This document shows, in pieces, positions 1-6,561 of a DNA stretch of 7,634 nucleotides. This DNA comes from Gammaproteobacteria bacterium (GTDB lineage: Bacteria > Pseudomonadota > Gammaproteobacteria > SZUA-229). The stretch spans positions 1-7,634 of the forward strand of contig DAOWFN010000041.1 of assembly GCA_030637945.1 (NCBI GenBank), given 5' to 3'. Each line of letters begins with the position of its first letter. Within the stretch, counting starts at the first letter, position 1. The position numbers and the translations under genes are program-made. Under the pieces are notes generated by a model, which was not told the origin of the DNA, searched no databases, and saw only the letters and a list, made by a program, of their open reading frames with translations.

Positions 1-605
1 TGTTCGAGTTCCAGCTCAGAACGGGCGAGCGCTATTTTTGCACGCCTGAGTTCTGCATTGGGTGACTTGCCCGCCTTAACGCGTTTCTCGACGACCTGCT
101 GCGAGCGTTTTGCAATAGCGATAGAATTTTTTGCATTAGCTAAACGCTGCTGATCGGTAACAACTTCAATAAAACGTTTTGTTGTTGCTGCCAACAGGTC
201 AAGACGTTTGGAATCCTGTTCATTACGCAGCAGCATCGCTTTGTTATTAGACAGGTCGCCACGCAGATTTGCTTTATCGCCTAGCTCTAGCACTTTAGAC
301 AAACTCAAGGTTGTTTCAAGAGCGTCCGCTCCGCTGAAAGACCCGCTGCCGGCAAAGTTTTCTAATTCGATGGAACCGCGATAACTTGTTGACTGCTGCG
401 CTGTTCGTATGCGCGCAGCAGCTGCCTTTGATTCATAGTCTGCAGCTTTTAACATAGGACTACGTTCGAGCACATTAATAATGGCCTGATCCAATGTAAG
501 CGCGTTAACTGTTTTGCTGTTAGCTGCTTCAGATGCGAATGACAATGCAAGCGACGACACGAGCAGCAAACCAGTTATTAATTGACAATGTATTAATTGA
601 CGCAT
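1..605 (-). CDS. CzcC-type outer-membrane efflux protein (TolC superfamily), N-terminal part
   Basis: The gene is cut by the left window edge, so only its first 201 codons are visible; it starts at the ATG at 605-603. GGAG lies ten bases upstream of the start. Residues 1-24 (or 1-28) form a Sec signal peptide with a hydrophobic LITGLLLVSSLALSFA stretch. The mature part opens with LTLDQAIINVLERSP, the usual entry of outer-membrane efflux proteins. It continues through IELENFAGSGSFSGADALETTLSLSKVLELGDK, whose ELENF and LELG pieces are typical of CzcC-like partners of heavy-metal RND pumps. Long alanine-rich, coiled-coil-like helices follow. In this family the protein forms the trimeric outer-membrane channel of a tripartite CBA exporter. 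The His-rich gene 146 bp upstream on the same strand supports a metal substrate. Which metal (Zn/Co/Cd or Cu/Ag) cannot be decided; the pump and adaptor genes should lie beyond the left edge. Confidence 0.88.
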   Translation of the reverse strand, partial: MRQLIHCQLITGLLLVSSLALSFASEAANSKTVNALTLDQAIINVLERSPMLKAADYESKAAAARIRTAQQSTSYRGSIELENFAGSGSFSGADALETTLSLSKVLELGDKANLRGDLSNNKAMLLRNEQDSKRLDLLAATTKRFIEVVTDQQRLANAKNSIAIAKRSQQVVEKRVKAGKSPNAELRRAKIALARSELELE

Positions 606-751
606 AGCACCAATTCTCCAACTTCGATGTAAAAAGATTGCTTAATTTATAAGCGATGGATCAAATGGCATGAGCCTGATAGACACGCAAAAATACGAAC
701 CCGATAATACGGTCTGGCGAACTATGCAGTTTGATCTTAAGAACGTTGAGG

Positions 752-1144
752 TTAATGCAGAGGTGGTGCGCGAAGCAGTGGTGCGAAGTAAAGATAGCGC
801 TGTTTGAGCTTAGTACTTCTAGAATTTAGCTGTATGTTTATCTGCCTGTTAAATACCGGCAGTAACAACAGCACCATCGCCAGCAAAATAAACGGGGGAA
901 AATCAGGATTACTTTTTTTCAACATGCCATCAGGTGATGCGGCGATGCTTGCAACTTCATCATGATGTGAATGCCCGCTTAGTTCGGCTAATACATGCAG
1001 GTCGATGACGTGTTCGTGTCCTGCTCCGGCTGAACTAAAGTCGTCGTCGTTATCGAGATGGTGAAGATGATAATGCGCAGGCAGAAATGCAACCAGTAAA
1101 ACGGTTGTGATCAATAACCAGCTTATTGCCTCTCTGGTATTCAT
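752..1144 (-). CDS. Small histidine-rich membrane protein upstream of metal efflux gene (CzcI/CopL-like)
   Basis: This 130-residue protein has an N-terminal hydrophobic segment (about residues 8-23) that could be a signal peptide or anchor. A His/Asp-rich loop follows (residues 24-63), holding ten of the eleven histidines in patterns such as HYHLHH, HEH and HSHH. A second membrane helix spans about 82-98, and the C-terminus contains LRAPP (124-128). Short proteins with this layout and a terminal R-x-PP motif are known next to metal resistance operons (CzcI, CopL, DUF2946-like). The family assignment here is by layout, not by alignment. It probably binds metal in the periplasm and helps sense it or deliver it to the exporter whose outer-membrane component is encoded downstream on the same strand. 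The start codon has only a weak purine stretch upstream. A good promoter at 1187-1215 fits this start. Confidence 0.7.
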   Translation of the reverse strand: MNTREAISWLLITTVLLVAFLPAHYHLHHLDNDDDFSSAGAGHEHVIDLHVLAELSGHSHHDEVASIAASPDGMLKKSNPDFPPFILLAMVLLLLPVFNRQINIQLNSRSTKLKQRYLYFAPLLRAPPLH

Positions 1145-1186
1145 CTGCTTGTAATTACCAAGTTACGGAACGCATTCATAAGCGCT

Positions 1187-1215
1187 AGGATAGCAGATGA
1201 ATTATTTTGTAACAA
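1187..1215 (-). promoter_or_regulatory. Sigma70-like promoter for the His-rich protein / efflux genes
   Basis: Read on the minus strand, TTGTTA (1215-1210) and TATCCT (1192-1187) are separated by exactly 17 bp. This predicts a transcript start near 1180, leaving a leader of about 35 nt before the ATG at 1144. The 17-bp spacing argues against a classical MerR-type promoter, which needs 19-20 bp. No clear operator dyad was seen within it. Confidence 0.45.
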
Positions 1216-1285
1216 CAATACGGTTACAGAAGGATTTTGAATCATGATACGGACATCCGGAACCTCTGTATTGTCTACCAAAACA

Positions 1286-1311
1286 AATAACGCCCCTGTC
1301 GGGGCGTTATT
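1286..1311 (-). terminator. Intrinsic terminator after the TRIC-family gene
   Basis: An 11-bp perfect stem (1286-1296 with 1301-1311, core CGCCCC/GGGGCG) closes a 4-nt loop. On the minus strand it is followed by a T-rich run (ATTTGTTTT), as expected for factor-independent termination. It lies about 37 bp past the stop of the gene ending at 1348. It also insulates the metal operon promoter further downstream. Confidence 0.8.
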
Positions 1312-1347
1312 CTCGCTATGATTACAGACCCCGGTTTATACTTCAGC

Positions 1348-1983
1348 TTATGATTTAAAGCGAAATTTTGGCAGACTGACGTCATAATAAATTGCCAGTA
1401 GACGTGAAATAAATATACCTAAGCCCGCAATGATAGCCGCCAGAGTCAGGTCAACGCTGAAATACAACAACGCGATAAAAATCAAAGAACCGCCCCAGGA
1501 AACTGTGGCATAAAGCGGGCTGTGAAACACGACCGGTTCCTCGTTACATAATATATCGCGAAAGATACCGCCCATGGTTCCGGTCATGACACCCATAAAA
1601 CTGGCAAGCAGCGGTGGCGCACCAACCATAAGAGAAACCAGTGTACCGGCTACGCCGAATGTTGCCAGACCCGCAGCATCCGCTACCAGGAAAAATTTTG
1701 GCGGCACCATTATTAACCTGGCTGCAATAAAAATAACTATGGCGCTGCCGAGTGATGCAATAAAAAACACCTGATCATGAATCCAGAACACGCCGCGATC
1801 CAGCAGCATGTCACGCAATGATCCGCCCCCAAGTCCAGTTGCGATAGCAATAATGATTACACCGAACAGGTCATACTTCTTGGACCCTGCCTTAAGTACA
1901 CCCGAAGCAGACGAGACGATAACGGCAAGCAATGTTATCCAGTATAAATTTGCTAAAAGTTCAGACGTTGATTCTAAAGTCAT
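1348..1983 (-). CDS. TRIC-channel / UPF0126 family membrane protein (YicG-like)
   Basis: An inner-membrane protein of 211 residues built from two homologous three-helix halves. Each half carries the family's glycine-rich signature followed by Arg-Asp: GLGGGSLRD at 50-58 and TGTMGGIFRDIL at 134-145. ADAAGLATFGVAGT (101-114) is also typical. Prokaryotic members form trimeric cation-permeable channels; the physiological role of YicG-type proteins is poorly defined. The length matches the family (about 200-210). The frame stays open upstream to a TTG at 2034, but the added 17 residues are not family-like and overlap an AT-rich TATATTATAGT stretch that looks like a -10 region. The ATG at 1983 is therefore preferred, with GGA about eleven bases upstream. 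It appears monocistronic, with a terminator on each side. A link to the metal genes is not shown. Confidence 0.88.
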   Translation of the reverse strand: MTLESTSELLANLYWITLLAVIVSSASGVLKAGSKKYDLFGVIIIAIATGLGGGSLRDMLLDRGVFWIHDQVFFIASLGSAIVIFIAARLIMVPPKFFLVADAAGLATFGVAGTLVSLMVGAPPLLASFMGVMTGTMGGIFRDILCNEEPVVFHSPLYATVSWGGSLIFIALLYFSVDLTLAAIIAGLGIFISRLLAIYYDVSLPKFRFKS

Positions 1984-2086
1984 TACAATAGTAATCCAGA
2001 CATTTGTTTTTTCCGTACGACTATAATATAGCAATCATTTCTTATAAATAAATATTTATCATATAGTCAAAGTACAGGACAACTAA

Positions 2087-2102
2087 CGCCCCTTCCGGGG
2101 CG
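2087..2102 (-). terminator. Terminator-like hairpin after the cysteine-rich protein gene
   Basis: CGCCCC (2087-2092) and GGGGCG (2097-2102) form a perfect 6-bp GC stem around a 4-nt loop, about 30 bp past the stop of the gene ending at 2132. On the minus strand the following bases are TTAGTTGTCC, a poor T tract, so termination may be partial. Its stem matches the core of the terminator at 1286-1311. Confidence 0.55.
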
Positions 2103-2131
2103 CAATGCTGACAATGAAGTTTTATACTGAT

Positions 2132-2617
2132 CTAAGACAGGCTGAGTTTGATCGCATCGACGATATCATCACATGCATCGGCACAGGCTTTACACTCTTT
2201 GTGCTGGTCATGTTTATTACACTCTTTGGCGCAATCAACACAAACTTTTTCACATACCTTTGCGTACTCTTCAGTGTAACTTGAATTTGATGCTACCAGG
2301 TAAGCAAAACCGCCACAGATAGCCATCATCTCATGTGCCTTGCTTGCGCATTCAGCCAGATCGGTATCACCTTCGGTAAAACTGACCATGCAGTGTGAGA
2401 TGCAGCGACGGCCTTTATCGGTACAGTTATTTACTGCATCCATAAGGTCAGTTAACTGGGTCGAATGTTTACTGTGATCGTGCTCTTTCGAGGCGACAGC
2501 CGATGCGGAGCCGGCATAAGCCATGCTTGCTGCAGCGCCCATACCCAGCAACACGTCTCTACGACTGATGCCATCTTTTGCCTGTAGTTCTTTAGATGTA
2601 TTTTCTTTTTCTGACAT
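2132..2617 (-). CDS. Tat-exported four-helix cysteine-rich protein, Csp1-type copper storage
   Basis: The 161-residue protein starts with a twin-arginine signal: SRRDVLLG at 18-25, a hydrophobic Ala-rich segment to about 35, and a likely cleavage after ASA (38-40) or AVA (40-42). A short His-rich linker follows (HDHSKH, 46-51). The mature part is helical with twelve Cys at 65, 72, 76, 90, 101, 122, 126, 129, 133, 142, 145 and 149, many as CxxxC or CxxC. This is the pattern of four-helix-bundle copper storage proteins (Csp, DUF326-like), which hold many Cu(I) ions in the bundle core; exported Csp1 was described from methanotrophs. Tat export would deliver a folded, possibly loaded, protein to the periplasm. 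GGAG lies eight bases before the ATG. Neighbouring metal efflux genes agree with a copper role. The assignment comes from motif and length, not alignment. Confidence 0.85.
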   Translation of the reverse strand: MSEKENTSKELQAKDGISRRDVLLGMGAAASMAYAGSASAVASKEHDHSKHSTQLTDLMDAVNNCTDKGRRCISHCMVSFTEGDTDLAECASKAHEMMAICGGFAYLVASNSSYTEEYAKVCEKVCVDCAKECNKHDQHKECKACADACDDIVDAIKLSLS

Positions 2618-2650
2618 AATCTGAACTCCACTGTTAAAAATTGAGGTCTA

Positions 2651-2680
2651 GTTGTACTACAGATGTGAACAACAAATCAA
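2651..2680 (-). promoter_or_regulatory. Possible promoter of the Csp1-like gene
   Basis: On the minus strand, TTGATT (2680-2675) and TACAAC (2656-2651) are 18 bp apart, giving a leader of about 30 nt. GTTGT and ACAAC form a 5-bp inverted repeat across the spacer. The heptamer CCTTGAT occurs twice just upstream (2676-2682 and 2694-2700 on the plus strand as ATCAAGG), 18 bp start to start. No canonical CueR box was recognised. Confidence 0.28.
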
Positions 2681-2754
2681 GGCCCATATGAATATCAAGG
2701 CGACAGAATCCTTTTTATTTATTACAACGATTGCTCTCTGACTCTATTTAATTT

Positions 2755-3672
2755 CTAAACTAAATCACTTAGCGCATCTTCGAGTTCTGCATACTGAAAC
2801 TTATAACCTGCATCCAACATTTTTTTAGGGATAACCCGTTGACCAGACAACAACAATTCTAATGCCATCTGGCCCAGCAACAATTTAAGTACAAATGCGG
2901 GCATAGGAATAAATGCCGGGCGTTTTAAAACACGCCCTAGCGTCGATGAAAACACCCTGTTAGTAACCGGACTTGGCGACGTCGCATTAACCGCGCCCGT
3001 GATCTCTTTATTACTCATGATGCTCAAAATTATTCCAACCAGGTCATTAATATGAACCCAGGACATCCATTGCGCACCACTACCCATCGGTCCCCCCATG
3101 CACATTTTGAATGCGGGCAGCATCTTAGATAAGGCACCACCATTTTTTCCTAAGACGATACCCGTGCGCAGATAACATGTTCTTATGCCCAGCGCTTCGG
3201 CTGGATATGCTTCACGCTCCCAGTCAGCACAGAGTTTGCTGGAAAAGCTACTATCGCCTGAGGCCTGTTCATCGAGCAGCTGATCACGCTGCATGCCATA
3301 ATAACCAACCGCCGATCCACTAATAAACAGCGCAGGTTTTTTTCTGCTACGCTGAAAATAATCGATCAGTTTTAGCGTCGTTAGCAACCGGCTATCACGC
3401 AATTGTTTTTTGATGTTCGGCGTCCACCGCTTGTCTGTAATTCCCTGCCCGGCCAGATTGATCACAACATCAAACGCCCGTTCATCATCTAATCGATCGA
3501 ACTGTTCCATATCATAATCAGCAACAGCAACACGGTAATTAAAATGCTTTGCTGTCTTATCCGGGTTACGCGTGAGTACGGTCACCTCATAACCCTGCTC
3601 AAGTAACACAGGCACAAGATAAGAACCGATAAAACCTGAACCGCCGGTTATCAACAACCGTTTGTTATGCAT
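2755..3672 (-). CDS. TIGR01777 family NAD(P)-binding epimerase (YfcH / SDR39U1-like)
   Basis: This 305-residue member of the atypical extended SDR family has the Rossmann motif TGGSGFIG at 9-16. NLAGQGITDKRW (72-83), SGSAVGYYG (118-126) and RTGIVLGKNGGAL (169-181) are diagnostic of TIGR01777 proteins. WMSWVHINDLVG and a C-terminal DUF1731-like segment (GQRVIPKKMLDAGYKFQY) complete the family pattern. Length fits; E. coli YfcH is just under 300 residues. The protein is cytosolic and binds a dinucleotide; the substrate is unknown. The frame extends upstream to a TTG at 3696, overlapping the preceding gene. The ATG at 3672 is preferred because it puts MHNKRLLITGG directly before the Rossmann strand and has GAG about seven bases upstream. 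Only 7 bp separate it from the stop of the DsrE-like gene, so the two are almost certainly cotranscribed. No terminator was seen after it. Confidence 0.92.
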   Translation of the reverse strand: MHNKRLLITGGSGFIGSYLVPVLLEQGYEVTVLTRNPDKTAKHFNYRVAVADYDMEQFDRLDDERAFDVVINLAGQGITDKRWTPNIKKQLRDSRLLTTLKLIDYFQRSRKKPALFISGSAVGYYGMQRDQLLDEQASGDSSFSSKLCADWEREAYPAEALGIRTCYLRTGIVLGKNGGALSKMLPAFKMCMGGPMGSGAQWMSWVHINDLVGIILSIMSNKEITGAVNATSPSPVTNRVFSSTLGRVLKRPAFIPMPAFVLKLLLGQMALELLLSGQRVIPKKMLDAGYKFQYAELEDALSDLV

Positions 3673-3679
3673 TATATTC

Positions 3680-4183
3680 TCAGCGGATTTCTTCAATAGA
3701 ATATTTTTTATCCATAACTACCGGGGTAATTAAAGAGTAACCTTGTTGTTGCCAGTGAGAGAGTTCAATAATCGCAGAGGGTACAACTTCAATAAATTCG
3801 TAAAAATCTTTATCTATGTATCCATAGTCCGCTGCTGCAAGTCCGCACACTTTGAAGTTAACACCGAGTTCAGCGTAATATCGCATGCGCTCGACCGCCT
3901 CTTTATATTTCTCATAATTATGTTGAGCCACGGTGACAATTTCCGTGCCGTGGATGACGACCACGATATCCATTAATTCCGGTGCATAGTTATATGGATC
4001 ATCACCTAATGGATTCATCAAAGAGCGAATCCAGTAAAGCGCTGAATTAATTTTTAACGGCTCGTCGAAATAAAAGTCATAGACAACTTTTTGTTCAGCG
4101 TAAGGGGTCTGGACACGAGTTGCGCCTTCGGCGAAACACATAAAAGGTAAAACGAACAGAAGTATGACTATCAGGAATCGCAT
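3680..4183 (-). CDS. Exported DsrE/DsrF-like family protein
   Basis: A 167-residue protein with a Sec signal peptide (residues 1-18, hydrophobic LIVILLFVLPFMCFA). The mature domain resembles the DsrE/F fold. It has an early strand with a KINSALYWIRSLMNPL helix, a central strand MDIVVVIHGTEI (71-82), a helix with YKEAVERMRYYAELG (93-107), and the strand and Cys loop VNFKVCGLAAADYGY (108-122). Cys113 sits where DsrE-like proteins often carry a single conserved Cys. The cytoplasmic DsrEFH complex relays sulfur, but exported single-domain relatives like this one have no settled function, so sulfur chemistry is only a possibility. GAGGTG stands about six bases before the ATG, and a promoter is visible at 4212-4240. 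It is the first gene of a two-gene unit with the epimerase. Confidence 0.75.
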   Translation of the reverse strand: MRFLIVILLFVLPFMCFAEGATRVQTPYAEQKVVYDFYFDEPLKINSALYWIRSLMNPLGDDPYNYAPELMDIVVVIHGTEIVTVAQHNYEKYKEAVERMRYYAELGVNFKVCGLAAADYGYIDKDFYEFIEVVPSAIIELSHWQQQGYSLITPVVMDKKYSIEEIR

Positions 4184-4211
4184 GTTTTCACCTCATATTG
4201 GATTAAGTTTA

Positions 4212-4240
4212 ATGATATAAAAGACAAAAACAACACACAA
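4212..4240 (-). promoter_or_regulatory. Sigma70-like promoter for the DsrE-like / epimerase unit
   Basis: On the minus strand, TTGTGT (4240-4235) and TATCAT (4217-4212) are 17 bp apart, predicting a short leader of about 20 nt before the ATG at 4183. The -10 region falls inside one copy of the 12-bp direct repeat AATGATATAAAA (4211-4222), also present at 4280-4291. Confidence 0.45.
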
Positions 4241-4456
4241 AACAAGCTGGTATTTCGGCCTAAAAATATCAATATATTCAATGATATAAAAAATGCAGCC
4301 GGCCTCTATTTATGTTTCAGTGTCACCCGCAGAAAACAAGGGTACGCCAATAAGTTAGAGTAATTTTAATCACTTATTTCCCATAGATAGTAATGCGACA
4401 TATTATTCGCCTATAACGTCATTTTTCGTATGATTGAATAATTTTTAGGCTTAGTT
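4241..4456. other. Divergent intergenic region with no gene seen
   Basis: This AT-rich central part of the 365-bp spacer between the divergent start codons at 4183 and 4549 holds no credible reading frame. Structures visible in it are the second copy of AATGATATAAAA (4280-4291) and a 7-bp perfect inverted repeat, AATAAGT (4349-4355) with ACTTATT (4372-4378), separated by 16 nt. Neither is followed by a T tract, so they are not obvious terminators and could be regulatory or chance. Confidence 0.4.
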
Positions 4457-4487
4457 TTGAAGCATATGTTCGATGGTGACATATACT
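4457..4487 (+). promoter_or_regulatory. Promoter with internal dyad upstream of the TPR-like gene
   Basis: TTGAAG (4457-4462) can pair with CATATA at 17 bp or with TATACT (4482-4487) at 19 bp. Between them is a perfect inverted repeat, ATATGT (4464-4469) with ACATAT (4479-4484). A dyad within an over-long spacer is the layout of MerR-family promoters, but the regulator and the assignment are only inferred. The predicted leader is about 55 nt. Confidence 0.35.
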
Positions 4488-4548
4488 TGTTGTTAGGAAC
4501 TGATTACATTCCTGTTTTATGTTTAAAGAATAACTGGTGGGGACTTTT

Positions 4549-5031
4549 GTGGATACAGAAGCGTATAAAAAAGCAATGGATGCCCTTAAAGCAGGGGATT
4601 ATGAAGTAGCTGAACAGGCTTTTAAGATTGCATTCGACTCAGTTCATGAACATATTGGCCTGTCTAATGACGGCCAGTATAATAATGTGCAGTCATATTA
4701 TGGCTTAGCTCTGGTACTTAACTCCAATGAACAAGGCTTATTATTATGCCGCAATGCGGCGAATAATGAACGCCTCAATGGTGATGTGTTTTTGAATTTA
4801 GCTTGTGCCGAACTGGAAAGCGATAACCGAAAACGCGCGATAGATATGATTCAGCATGGTGTAAAAATCGATCCAGGTAATGACCGGTTAAATCGTGCCT
4901 GTGCCAGAATGGAATGCCGTAAAAAATGCTGTATAGGTTTTTTAGCACGAGAACACATACTTAATCGTTTACTCGGCCGCCTGAGACGTGGCTCTGGACA
5001 GGCATTAACCGTACATAACCTGCTTTATTAA
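4549..5031 (+). CDS. Small TPR-like protein of unknown function
   Basis: This 160-residue protein, with no signal peptide, is mostly helical and TPR-like. AYKKAMDALKAGDYEVAEQAF (5-25) is a good TPR helix pair. YYGLALVLNSNEQGLLLCRNA (50-70) and VFLNLACAELESDNRKRAIDMIQHGVKIDPGN (80-111) read as further degenerate repeats, the last ending in the classic DPGN turn. The C-terminal tail (123-150) is basic: CRKKCC followed by FLAREHILNRLLGRLRRGSG, a short positively charged helix. Such small cytosolic TPR proteins usually act as binding scaffolds; the partner is unknown. The frame opens at a GTG at 4537, but the GTG at 4549 is preferred because GGTGGGGA lies five bases before it. It is the only plus-strand gene and ends in a clear terminator at 5089-5130. 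Cys67, 86, 118, 123, 127 and 128 are present without a standard metal motif. Confidence 0.72.
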   Translation: MDTEAYKKAMDALKAGDYEVAEQAFKIAFDSVHEHIGLSNDGQYNNVQSYYGLALVLNSNEQGLLLCRNAANNERLNGDVFLNLACAELESDNRKRAIDMIQHGVKIDPGNDRLNRACARMECRKKCCIGFLAREHILNRLLGRLRRGSGQALTVHNLLY

Positions 5032-5088
5032 AAAGTAAAATTTTACCCGGGGAAATTAAAGGGGTCACCCATAAATCGTTTCATATCA

Positions 5089-5130
5089 ACAGGCCGATAA
5101 ACATCGAAGTGTAATCGCCCTGTTTTTTTT
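5089..5130 (+). terminator. Intrinsic terminator of the TPR-like gene
   Basis: ACAGG and CGAT (5089-5093, 5095-5098) pair with ATCG and CCTGT (5114-5117, 5119-5123), leaving one C-C mismatch and a 15-nt loop. Eight T residues follow at once (5123-5130). It lies 58 bp past the stop codon at 5031. Confidence 0.7.
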
Positions 5131-5229
5131 AAACTTATTCGGTCATCGTGTCCTGCATCTGAAAGAAGTTAAACAACTTACATATTTCTGTGTAAAAAAT
5201 TTTTATATGAATACAAGCTATTTACCTTA

Positions 5230-6088
5230 TTAAATTTCTTTCAGCTCTGACAGTAAATAATCTTCCCACAAATTTTTCTTGAATTTATCTTTAAAGAAGC
5301 CAAAGTGCTCAATATGTTTAACACCTATATCTTCAGGGGAAAACCGACTCATTGTTTTTTGTGAAGCGGTGTAAAAACCATGAATTGATTTTATATTTTT
5401 TTCTGACATTAATTCATCATCCGTAAACGAAAATGAGGTGATCGGTATTTTAACTGCGCTGTATTTCTTCCTGACACCCTCACCTTCAACACCGACAAGA
5501 TTCTGGATGCAGACACCATTGCCGCCATTGATTCATCACGCCTTTAGGCAGATCGCCGACCTTACGCAATCGTTTACCGGGAAAATAAGCAAACAACCTG
5601 GTAGCCAATAGAGCAACGATAAACCAGAGCCACCATGCCTTCCATTTTAATGACGGCACATTCTCTGACCAGTATCCACTGCCACAGGCAATGGTAACAA
5701 CTTTTGCAATATGATAATGATTGGGGACCAGACCAAGAATTTGACCCCCAAGGCTATGCCCTATCCAGTAAAGCGGTTTTCCCACAGTCCGGTTTGAAAC
5801 AGCCTCCACCATCGCGGCACAATCTATCTTTGCCCAATCAATGATAGTTACATTAGTGTCATGCAGATGGCCCGATTGCGACAAACCAATTCCATAGTAA
5901 TCGAAAGTGGCAACCATATAACCCTGTGCCGCCAGCCATGTAGCAAAAGAACAATAATATCTCTGAGCAGCTCCCAGCGCGGGTACGATAAGAACAGCAC
6001 CCTTCATTTCACCTTCCGGGGAGTAAAAGGTTGCAGATAATTGATGGTGATTTTCTGTTGTTACTGCTTGTACCTCAGTCTGTACCAT
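5230..6088 (-). pseudogene. Alpha/beta hydrolase gene (COG4757-like) broken by a frameshift near 5500
   Basis: Residues 1-200 are read from the ATG at 6088 to a TGA at 5488-5486. They carry an alpha/beta-hydrolase N-terminal half: VLIVPALGAAQRYY oxyanion region (32-45), FDYYGIGLSQSG (62-73), and the nucleophile elbow GHSLGGQ (110-116) with Ser112. Right after WCLHPE the homologous reading continues in the next frame: LVGVEGEGVRKKYSAVKIPI, then SFTDDELMS, then HIEHFGFF, ending at TAA 5232-5230. Joined, the protein would be about 285 residues, the family's usual size. The likely catalytic Asp (in FTDDE) and His (in HFGFF) lie only in the second frame, so the 200-residue product should be inactive. 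The change is one extra base at about 5500, or two lost. It could be a real mutation or a sequencing error. AAAGGTG about ten bases before the ATG, with AGGA nearer, is a good ribosome site. Confidence 0.82.
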
Positions 6089-6131
6089 TCCTGTTCACCT
6101 TTATCTGAATGTTATGTACGACCCTGAAATG

Positions 6132-6145
6132 CAGAATTAATTCTG
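6132..6145. repeat. Perfect 14-bp palindrome between two genes
   Basis: CAGAATTAATTCTG reads the same on both strands. It lies in the 72-bp gap between the membrane protein gene and the hydrolase start, 44 bp upstream of the latter. It could be an operator for the hydrolase or a weak RNA hairpin; there is no T tract. Confidence 0.4.
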
Positions 6146-6160
6146 TTCTTCCTTCGTTAT

Positions 6161-6538
6161 TCAAGCGCTTTCTCTGCTTGAAAAATACTTCCAGACATCG
6201 ACAATATCAAACACCAGCGAGATAGTTATAGAAATTGATAAAAGAATAAGATAATTCCTAAAATCATCAATCATTAAAGGCAACTCTGTCAACACATAGG
6301 CTAACAATGGAATCCACAATACGTGCCCCATACCGAGAATTTTATCAAAACCGAACTTCGAATATAAACCCATCATCAGCATGGCGGACAACATGAAAGT
6401 TATAAATACAACTTTTGCTAAAGGCTCGCTCCAGAACCACAGACTCGTAACATTAACTACCATCAGATAAAATACCCAGGCTGAAACCCAGACTGGCTGT
6501 TGTAACAATTCACTAAAAAATCCCAAAGGGTTTCTCAT
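6161..6538 (-). CDS. Four-helix integral membrane protein of unknown function
   Basis: This 125-residue protein is nearly all membrane. Helices lie at about 16-36 (WVSAWVFYLMVVNVTSLWFW), 40-58, 68-85 and 96-113, with short charged loops: SKFGFDK at 60-66 and DDFRN at 91-95. The C-terminus is KYFSSRESA. The first helix pair (PVWVSAWVFYLMVVN, then FWSEPLAKVVF) resembles small hypothetical membrane proteins of gammaproteobacteria, but I do not recognise a named family. AGGTG stands seven bases before the ATG, so the start is well supported. It lies 72 bp upstream of the hydrolase gene on the same strand and may be cotranscribed with it. An inverted repeat at 6562-6577 lies in its upstream region. 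Confidence 0.75.
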   Translation of the reverse strand: MRNPLGFFSELLQQPVWVSAWVFYLMVVNVTSLWFWSEPLAKVVFITFMLSAMLMMGLYSKFGFDKILGMGHVLWIPLLAYVLTELPLMIDDFRNYLILLSISITISLVFDIVDVWKYFSSRESA

Positions 6539-6561
6539 ATTTCAGCACCTGTAATTATTAA

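Noticed and set aside
1574..2026. Two plus-strand open frames (1574-1774 and 1808-2026).
   Set aside because: They lie antisense to the well-supported TRIC-family gene, lack family-like sequence and ribosome sites, and are shadows of its codons.
1984..2034. N-terminal extension of the TRIC-family protein from TTG 2034.
   Set aside because: The extra residues do not resemble the family and overlap promoter-like AT-rich DNA; ATG 1983 gives the usual length.
3673..3696. N-terminal extension of the epimerase from TTG 3696.
   Set aside because: It would overlap the upstream gene and push the Rossmann motif away from the start; ATG 3672 has a better ribosome site.
3743..3976. Plus-strand open frame of 77 codons.
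   Set aside because: It is antisense to the DsrE-like gene, and its composition is what a reversed coding strand would give.
5721..5760. GGGGACCAGA and TTGACCCCCAA inside the hydrolase gene as RAYT repeat copies.
   Set aside because: Only short stretches resemble the repeat, and they are explained by conserved coding sequence around GHSLGGQ.
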